Assembly (NCBI GenBank): GCA_030549205.1
Contig: JAUKTV010000002.1
Coordinates: 434,001-498,000, forward strand
Reading direction: 5' to 3'
Origin: Apiosordaria backusii
Taxonomy: Eukaryota; Ascomycota; Sordariomycetes; Sordariales; Lasiosphaeriaceae
Length of the DNA: 64,000 nt
Positions 57,247 through 64,000 of the stretch are shown piece by piece (within the stretch, counting starts at the first letter, position 1; every line of letters starts with the position of its first letter). Position numbers and translations under genes: made by a program. The notes below the pieces were generated by a model that saw nothing but the letters and a program-made list of their open reading frames with translations, was not told the DNA's origin and searched no databases.

Positions 57247-57659
57247 GGATGAGGTGCGCAGCTGGGATGGAGAAAAGGGAGCACTGGTTGAGGATTCCTC
57301 ACGAAACTCCGAATCAAGTCAATCCTCATAAGAAAACACTCAAGTTACAATATCTACTGTTCTCTTCCACGGTATGACAAAAAAGGTCGCGTCCTTTGGC
57401 GTCCCGTCACTTGCAACATGATGTCCTTCAGTCAACAGCTTCCACCGGAAGCGCCAGACATCCGGCCAAGCGGCGCAAACTCCGCATGATGAGTGGGAAC
57501 TGCGGGGAACCTTGTCAGCATAACGACCAAATGCCGGACAAGCATCCGGTTGATTAAAATGCGGAGGCGTGCCTGACGTGCATCTTCACATCCGGTGGAA
57601 TTTCCACTCCTGTGGCACTCCAAAGTTCCACCGCAAGTATTCATACTTCCACTCTAAAG
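57247..57659. promoter_or_regulatory. Divergent promoter of two Zn2Cys6 regulators
   Basis: 413 bp between outward-facing regulator genes, rich in CCGG and CGG elements. Confidence 0.6.
57440..57636. promoter_or_regulatory. Three TTCCACCGGAAG-like sites
   Basis: Exact TTCCACCGGAAG at 57440-57451; TCCGGTGGAA (reverse-strand match over 10 of 12) at 57591-57600; TTCCACCGCAAG (11 of 12) at 57625-57636. The exact word also occurs in the transporter/ligase promoter. Likely binding sites of one or both cluster regulators, including autoregulation; inference from sequence sharing only. Confidence 0.5.
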
Positions 57660-60015
57660 ATGAGCGCGACGTCTTCCGGTGCTGTGTCACTCGGGAGAGT
57701 CTCCACAGCCTGCGCACGCTGTCGCCGGCAGAAGCTGAAGGTAAGCACCCGCGCCTCGTTACCAGATGTCTGGGACGTGAGGAGCAGAGGTTAACCAAGA
57801 GTGCATGCAGTGCGATGTCACCAAGCCATGTACCATGTGCGTCCGCTCCGGCGTGGAGTGCCAGCCTCGGTCGGTACCCGAATCGACGCCAAGACGGCGC
57901 AAGGCAAGCAGTGATCTCGGGGATGACGGTGACGGCATTGCTAGGATGACCCGGCGGCCCCGGACTACCTCTACCGGACCGGAAGCAGCGAGACGATCGA
58001 CCGGCCCGGACCAGACATCGCCGGAGCACGTTTCTCCCCTGACCCGGCAAGTGACCGGCTCGATCGAGACCCAGCAATTCGGCGCCAACAGGTCAACGAT
58101 ATCTCTCGCCATGAACATGTATGAGAACTTTGGGACGCGCGCACCTACGAAAAGCTCCACCATTCCCGGCGACGCCTCATCAGGCTCACCAAGCGGCCCA
58201 GTATGGGAATTGCAGACCATGCAAATGCCAGCTCCGTCGGTGATGGAGAAATTGATCGACGTGTACTTTGACAGGTTGCATTGGTTCATCTGGATATTCC
58301 ACCGACCATCCTTCATGAACCAGGCGCGGGACATCATAACGGCGTCAGCTTGGCGGCGCGAGGACATGAGCAAGATCCTCGTCACCCTGACTGTGGCCGC
58401 TCTCGGCCTGAAGTGCGCGATCCAAAACACGTCGCCGCAGGGCCAGCAGTTTCTCGCGTCGGTCTCGCCTGACCCACAGCGGCTGGTGAACCAGATGATC
58501 GGAGAGGTCCGGGTGCATCTGCTGGACCTACTTGACGACAGCTGCATCGAGACTGTCCAGGTGACTGTGCTCCTCGGCGCATACTACATCTTTCATGGCT
58601 CGCCGAGCCTGGCGTGGGCCATGATTGGTATGTCGGTCAGAGCCTCCTACGCTCTGGCACTGCATTGCGAGCTGGACTCGGACGATCAGGTCTCGACGCA
58701 GATTCGCCGCCGGTGCTGGAATCACGTCACTGTTGCTGACACGTTTGCCTCACAAATCTATGGGAGACCCGCGTCGCTGGATCCGGCCTTCTCCAACTTG
58801 CTACCGCTTGCAGACATGGGGGATGATACAGTCATCGATGTTCCCTCCGGTGAGCATGGGATTCAGAACGGGGTTGGCGGTGGTGCGGTTTCCGCTTTGA
58901 CTTTCCACTGGCTCAAGTACAGATTGTACGAGATCATCAGAAAGACCATCTCCACCTTCAGGCTGCTGCAACTAAACAGTCCCATGACGGCGGAGGACCT
59001 GCAATCTCTGATAGATGCCGTACAACGCGTCGATGCGCAGCTGGCCGAGTGGCGGAAAACGCTTCCGCCGCCCCTCGACAGCGGCGACGTGCTGGACGAT
59101 CATAGCCCACGAGGATTATGGGTATTGCAAATCACCTACGATGCCGCCATCATACTCGCACATCGGCCGCTACTAGAACACAGGCTGTCATCCGAATATC
59201 GCCAAGGAATATCCAAGAGTTCTGTAGACCTGATTTCTAGATCTTTCGATGTCTCAATCAAAGCTGCGCTTCGCATATCCCAGACACCAGTGATGGAGTT
59301 CGAGCACGAGTTCTGCTTGGCCTTCATATTTGTCCATCTCTTCACCGCCGGAGTCATACTTTGTATTCCCCCAACCAGCCACCCGTACAGCAACACCGCC
59401 CACGAAGCCAAAGCTGGCGTGTTTCGGATTATCCGGGCAGCCAAGGCGCTCAGCGCGCGCAGCCAGATCGCACGCCACGCCGAGCAGCTCCTCAGCGATC
59501 TCTTGAAGCTTAGTCTGCACTGCGAGGTCGACATGGTCTTTAAAGACGACCGAAAAACCCATCAGGGACAAGGGACAAATCAGCCCCCGGCTGAGCCACC
59601 ATGTATCGCTAACAACACGTGCGAGACCGGAATGTCGACGTCTGAGAGGCAGCACGATCCCCCGGACAGCGATTTCAACCAAAACCAGTACAGGGAAACT
59701 CTACTGCAAGTTCCGTCGACCTCCAACTCGGAGACACCGCTTTCGTCGCTCCAGCAAGACTATGACCACCCAGGGAGCTTCGGAGACGAGTGGGCGGCAC
59801 CATACCCCGTGTTTAACCTCGTGAATGCCGTCGGCTCCAACATCCAAACTCTGGATTTGCCGCTGGATGAAGCTTTCGGCGCCTTTGGTCAAGGTATATC
59901 CAAATGTTTTTTTTTCCCCTGATTTCAAACTTTGCTGACTTGATGCGTAGTCATGTTTAATCTGATGCCGGACGATCCCCTGAATAATTGGGGTTGGGGA
60001 AGGGGGTCGATATAA
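57660..60015 (+). CDS. Zn(II)2Cys6 transcription factor with fungal TF domain (second cluster regulator)
   Basis: Three exons, 57660-57740, 57811-59893 and 59951-60015 (742 residues); introns 57741-57810 (GTAAGC...ATGCAG) and 59894-59950 (GTATAT...GCGTAG). The first intron splits the zinc cluster; joined it reads CARCRRQKLK followed by CDVTKPCTMCVRSGVEC, spacing C-x2-C-x6-C-x5-C-x2-C-x6-C. The middle homology region starts LIDVYFDRLHWFIWIFHRPS and has HLLDLLDDSCIETVQVTVLL, GMSVRASYALALHCE and RRRCWNHVTVADTFAS, as in Fungal_trans proteins. An upstream acceptor (AAGAG/TGC) would insert two extra residues and a seventh Cys, so I prefer the CAG/TGC at 57810. Nuclear. Divergent partner of the regulator at 57246, and probably acts on the neighbouring transporter and ligase. 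Confidence 0.9.
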
Positions 60016-61555
60016 GTATGCACGCGTCATTGATGCCATACTATAGCTAGACTATTTTGCAAGCGAAACGTCGCATCGGTTGCTGGTGATGGCAACGTCA
60101 TGGGCGGTTGCGACGATAATCGTCCGAGTAACAATCCACTCGGCCAGCAGGTTCCTCCAAGACGCCTCACAGGGCGGATCTAGTAGGCCGGTCGAATGGT
60201 ATCCAGTGCTCGAGTGCTGCGGACCTGTACATTGACGGCCAGAGTCCGGATGGACTGACAGGAGGAATCCCTGGTGATTATCGACGGGGAACATGCTTGG
60301 TGCGCCGGCACTGCACGCAGTGAACAAACAACGGCGCTGGCAGCTCCGCGGATGCGCGGAAGACTTCGACATCCCCATTGCCCTGTTCTGCGGAGATTCC
60401 CGGCAGTCCCGCCTCGTGCAGGAGCGGTCGATCCTCCTCAGCAGCGCAGCCGACGCGTGTCCGCCGGAGCGGACCAGACCGGGCTAACGAAGACCTCCTA
60501 CACGGGGATGCTTCCAGGATGATATATCGGTCTCGTAGGAGTCGGGAATTGCGGCGTTGACGCCTTTGAACGGGATCCGCTGGAACCTGAATCTAAAGGT
60601 GGTCTTGTTGTCTCGGAGGTGACGATACGGCCTCCAGATCTTTATTTCGGTGTATAAGTGGAGAGACAACGAGCCCGCCGAAGAGGAGGCGCTAATAATA
60701 CTGAGCCAAGGAGAAGAAAATGCTATTAATCTGAGGTGGTCAGAGGTAGCTGTAGACATATTTTTACATTTTACTAGTAACTTCTATATCTCGACGACCA
60801 ATTCGGACGGAAGGGTTGTCATATTAGAGACAATCACGGTGATACTTCCGTTCAAGTGTCAAACTACAGTTAAGTTTAGAAATTGTCTGTGTCAAGTCCC
60901 GATACGGAATAAACATCAGGATCCGCTTCTCCGTCAGCCTCAGAAACCCAACAACATGTGAGTCGGTACTGGAACTGCTGGAAACACTGAGGAACACTCT
61001 GGGTAGCAAATCCAACGCGCAGATCGTCCAGATTGAAGAAAACACACGTCTAACTCCGTCTAACCCCAGTGAAACTACCTAACTATCGGGACACATATTG
61101 CCCTGTCTGCCCGTGGCTGCCCCTATTCCCTGCATAAGGCCAGTCAACGGTTTCTGATTTTTTTGAGTTGTCAAGGCGAACGCACCAGATTTCACACTGA
61201 CCTGAGGCAGGCGAGCATTTGCTTGGCGATACTGCTCCTGCGAGGGCGATTTCATGGGCAGTCTGGTCGACATGTTGGGCCGCCCAGACCCGGACCTCGC
61301 AGATACCATTAAACTTCACATCAAATGAAAGTCTGATATTTAAAGACAGACTGCTCAATATCGATATAAATTTGCCTTATTTTTTATAGACATACACCGT
61401 GGCCGGAAGAGACGTGGCCGGAAGAGAGATGTCTTCACTCGGTTCCAGGTTTGACAGTAAAGTGGTATAAGCGCACTAACTTCGAATTGGAGAAAAACTA
61501 GTACCCATCCTTGCAGGACTACGTCCCTGTACGTACAACTTGCTAGGTATCTTAC
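60016..61555. other. Gene-poor stretch beyond the cluster
   Basis: A plus-strand frame at 60293-60487 (LHAVNKQRRWQLRGCAEDF) looks protein-like but is short and unrecognised; it may be a gene fragment. The rest is short frames and AT-richer DNA from about 60640 on. Confidence 0.4.
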
Positions 61556-62443
61556 TTAGTCCCACTTTCTCTCCCTCACTGTCACCAGCGAACACATCTC
61601 CCCATCAAGCCAAACCCCTTCGTTCTCTGTCTCTTCGCATTCAGCGGCGGTTCTGAGTTTATCCATATCTCTCTGAGTGATCGGGCAAACTTGTACTTTA
61701 TCAGACTCGACATGATCGCCACCCTCCAGGGTATGGCGCCGCTTCTTCACAACCTCAATAGCGGTGACCTTTGCCTCCATCTCGTATCCTACCAGCAACT
61801 GCAACGTTTTGACCGATGTGATTAGGCAGGAATCGGATATAAGAATAGGGAAGTGGCGTCTTGGTGGCACCCACCGCCCTGGTATGTCGTGGTTCCCGGC
61901 ATGCCAGACAGAAAGCGGGCGAAGGGAACCATCTGGATGATTGCCATTGGACTGGTCCAAAACCTTTTCCACCTCGACAAGTATGAGCTTCCGCATCGCA
62001 TCGGGCTTCGGCGGATCGTTCCATTTTGTTACCGGAGGCAACATGAGACAAACTAACGCCTTCTGCCGGTATTCCGTGAGGGTCTTCAAAACCTTCATTT
62101 GTCTCCCAACAAGCATGCACACCTGCACCTTGGGCGTATCAGGGTCGAAGACTTCAGTGTTGTCTGGGTCCTCGAATATCGCCATGGAGCTCAAGAAGCC
62201 GCTCATGATAGGAGGCGGCGATTCCAAATCCAGGAGTGCTTGCATGTCTCGAGCAGAAGTGATCGGGCCATTGTTCGAGATCAAAACCGGCATACGGGTC
62301 TCCGGCCGTCTCCAGCCAGCAAGAGTGGCTTTGGCGGACTCACGCCATGCGTTACCCCACCGAGACTGCCGTTGTTCGTGATGCTGCTTCGATTCCACGA
62401 TGCGTTTCGCGAGGTTGACTCGGAGATCCTTATTCGTGGGCAT
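61556..62443 (-). CDS. Unknown protein with internally duplicated domain
   Basis: Single exon, 295 residues from ATG 62443 (the frame is open further upstream but has no ATG there). The sequence repeats a pattern: RMPVLISNNGPITSARDMQALL, about residue 51, with VQVCMLVGRQMKVL about 50 residues later, then HFPILISDSCLITSVKTLQLL in the second half with VQVCPITQRDMDKL following. Each unit therefore has a beta-like (M/F)P(V/I)LIS...ITS segment, a helix, a variable loop and a VQVC strand. The N-terminus is basic (NLAKRIVESKQHHEQRQSRWG). No signal peptide or membrane span. I know no family with this signature. Confidence 0.65.
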   Translation of the reverse strand: MPTNKDLRVNLAKRIVESKQHHEQRQSRWGNAWRESAKATLAGWRRPETRMPVLISNNGPITSARDMQALLDLESPPPIMSGFLSSMAIFEDPDNTEVFDPDTPKVQVCMLVGRQMKVLKTLTEYRQKALVCLMLPPVTKWNDPPKPDAMRKLILVEVEKVLDQSNGNHPDGSLRPLSVWHAGNHDIPGRWVPPRRHFPILISDSCLITSVKTLQLLVGYEMEAKVTAIEVVKKRRHTLEGGDHVESDKVQVCPITQRDMDKLRTAAECEETENEGVWLDGEMCSLVTVRERKWD

Positions 62444-63509
62444 TGTTCTTTTATAACGGGTTGTTTTGAGCGGCTGCAGTTCAACGATCGGGAATCTGAT
62501 CTGTTTCGCCGCGGTGTCTGCATCAGAAGCTGGGTATCGAACGTCGGTGTATGGGGTTTGGGCGAACAAAAAAAGCTTGGAGGATTGAGGATGCTGAACG
62601 GGGAACCTCGTCACTGCGCGACTGTAAAAATGGATGCCGCAGACGGATAATGGCGTGGCGGGTGGGCGGATGGAATGGGTGTCTGGTCAAAATCTGAATG
62701 CCCGTGGTCATGATGGCCAGGCGGCAAAGGCCGTCCATTTATAACCTTTCTGCCCCGCAGTCGCATGGCCACCAATCAAAAGCGCTGGCTGAGCAATGGC
62801 TCGCTCCCCAACACAGTGCCAAATTACACACAACTGCGCTTCACTGTACAATATGCATCTTTTGTCAACAGCTGAGTAGAAGCTGAAACGTCCGAAAATA
62901 AGACGGTCAAGGTCAGCTCAGGCTACCTTACCCAGGTCGGTACCTACCTGTTCACCGAAGATGGCGCATAGTCTACTGTACCAATACATCGCGCTTTCCA
63001 AGCTCCCTGTTCTTGGGGGCCAATACCAGGGCCGGGCATGGTTCACGATGGTTTCTTTTGAAACACCATTGGCGCTTATCATTGCTACAGTGGCCTATGC
63101 AGGTTAGACTTGCGGCGGGATGGTGTGAGTTGGTCTTTCAACCTGAAGCCTCACGAAGAGTGCCCAAGCAAAATAAAGGCATATATAGTGACGCGAACGC
63201 CGTAGGTATGAAAGATAAATGGCTGCACCTTATGAAATGTATCTCATGAACTGTTAGCTAGTCTCAACAGTTTGCAACCTTTCACTCAACCACAGATTAC
63301 ATTCATACCTACCTATGCATACTCTCTTACCTACCTTGTATAAACAACATTGATACACCGAACGACACCCTTGAACTATCCTGGAAAACCTCTCCATTCT
63401 CTCTTGGGGCCCATTGACTATTTTTTGAGGTATGTTCTGGGCCAAATTGGCTATCTTTCAGGGCCTATCGACTTTTCAGGAGGCTTGTCTAACATTGCTA
63501 GACAGTATC
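62444..63509. other. Intergenic
   Basis: No gene supported. Several TACCTACC/GGTAGG-like short repeats (about 62926-62951 and 63308-63338). Confidence 0.35.
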
Positions 63510-63722
63510 ATGGCATCTGGTAACGGCGTTGTGCTCCAATTCGGAGTCGAAATTGAACTCCTTATTAGGCCTCGACCTGCCTTTCTGGAGAGTATCAAAA
63601 AGCACTTCGATCCCAAAGTAGTGCCACGATATGAAACCGAGGATGAAGCTGACATCGAACGGGCCAAAAATTCGGAAAAGTGGCTACAACTTGAACGAGC
63701 AAGGGTCGCCAATCGATCAGCG
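63510..63722 (+). CDS. First exon of a putative amidoligase-like gene, truncated
   Basis: The ATG at 63510 opens MASGNGVVLQFGVEIELLI, resembling the start of Amidoligase_2 (PF12224) proteins, whose FGVExE motif contributes ATP/Mg ligands in an ATP-grasp-like/COOH-NH2 ligase fold. The frame goes on through RPRPAFLESIKKHFDPKVVP and an acidic segment (ETEDEADIERAKNSEKW) to SA, where GTATGT (63723) is a strong intron donor. The next sequence is not protein-like but a hairpin-rich, telomere-like region, and no later exon is seen before the window ends. It is either cut by the edge of a rearrangement or continues beyond 64000. Enzyme class is inferred from the first 20 residues only. Confidence 0.5.
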
Positions 63723-63784
63723 GTATGTTCCTTTCACGTTTGTTCAACCGCGCTGCGTCAGGGTGGGCAGTGGGCTGAGACCAT

Positions 63785-63935
63785 CTCGTCTCATGAGGTG
63801 AGACGAGCGAGCGAGCCGAGACGAGACTATCACTTTTCGCCTTGAGCCAAGCCGAGCCTTCCCATTGTCTCGTCTCACTGGCTCAGTGAGACGGTAACCC
63901 TAACCCCAACCATCAATGACTAGGGTTAGGTTACC
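63785..63935. repeat. Three hairpins with telomere-like repeats
   Basis: CTCGTCTCA/TGAGACGAG (63785-63807, 5-base loop), GTCTCACTG/CAGTGAGAC (63872-63892, 3-base loop), and GGTAACCCTAACCC against GGGTTAGGTTACC (63893-63906 and 63923-63935). The last pair contains CCCTAA and TTAGGG, the canonical fungal telomere unit in both orientations. Confidence 0.75.
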
Positions 63936-64000
63936 TGAGTCTAGCCGGCCCGTGGCCCGAAGGCCGGAAGCCCGGTAAGTCCGGAACCCAGGGCCCCTCC

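Noticed and set aside
60293..60487. 65-codon frame with protein-like text after the second regulator
   Set aside because: No start context, no family match, and no joined exon found; kept only as a note in the intergenic entry.

Overview
The window looks like nuclear DNA of a filamentous ascomycete (Pezizomycotina; the Sordariomycetes, perhaps Sordariales, are my best guess). The genes carry short introns (about 49-80 bp) with GTRAGT donors and CTRAC-like branch sites. The recognisable families are eukaryotic or fungus-specific: Tim17, Dug2, Zn(II)2Cys6 regulators, an intron-bearing tRNA-Met, and fungal NACHT and ankyrin-protein relics. Several dead genes and one AT-rich block carry C-to-T/G-to-A type damage, as left by repeat-induced point mutation (RIP).

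Layout. 0-3.2 kb: two coiled-coil genes, the second tail-anchored. 3.7-7.7 kb: a small secreted-protein gene with a nonsense codon 4, a KEX2-type secreted protein, and a truncated copy of the first gene. 7.7-14.2 kb: gene-poor relic DNA with a tandem repeat, a TIR element, and two decayed genes. 14.4-25.5 kb: a conserved block holding a mucin-linked secreted DUF4185-like protein, isoaspartyl peptidase/asparaginase, TIM17, DUG2 and a short Zn2Cys6 protein. 25.7-35.8 kb: accessory DNA with a frame-broken trypsin-like gene, a membrane protein, a convergent pair (papain-like fold protein and multi-membrane-segment protein) and a decayed gene. 36.2-43.9 kb: four paralogues of a Cys-rich single-pass membrane protein, two complete and two truncated, with a VOC-family gene among them. 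44.2-45.6 kb: a RIP-like AT-rich block. 45.7-48.7 kb: a Fungal_trans_2-type regulator and tRNA-Met. 49.2-49.9 kb: a NACHT relic. 50.0-60.0 kb: a compact putative metabolic cluster. 61.5-62.4 kb: an internally duplicated unknown protein. 63.5-64 kb: a truncated amidoligase-like gene running into hairpins with telomere-like repeats.

How genes work together. The clearest functional group is at 50-60 kb: an anion/organic-acid type MFS transporter and a 4CL-like acyl-CoA ligase with a C-terminal AKL peroxisomal signal are divergently transcribed, followed by two divergently transcribed Zn2Cys6 regulators. The two divergent promoters share the 12-mer TTCCACCGGAAG, suggesting one local regulon. The most original material is the four-paralogue surface-protein cluster and the convergent pair at 29.9-33.0 kb.

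Caveat. Two otherwise conserved genes (DUG2 and the acyl-CoA ligase) are each one base short of an open frame at a homopolymer run, and two accessory genes show similar shifts. Some broken genes may therefore be assembly errors. All exon boundaries were read by eye.
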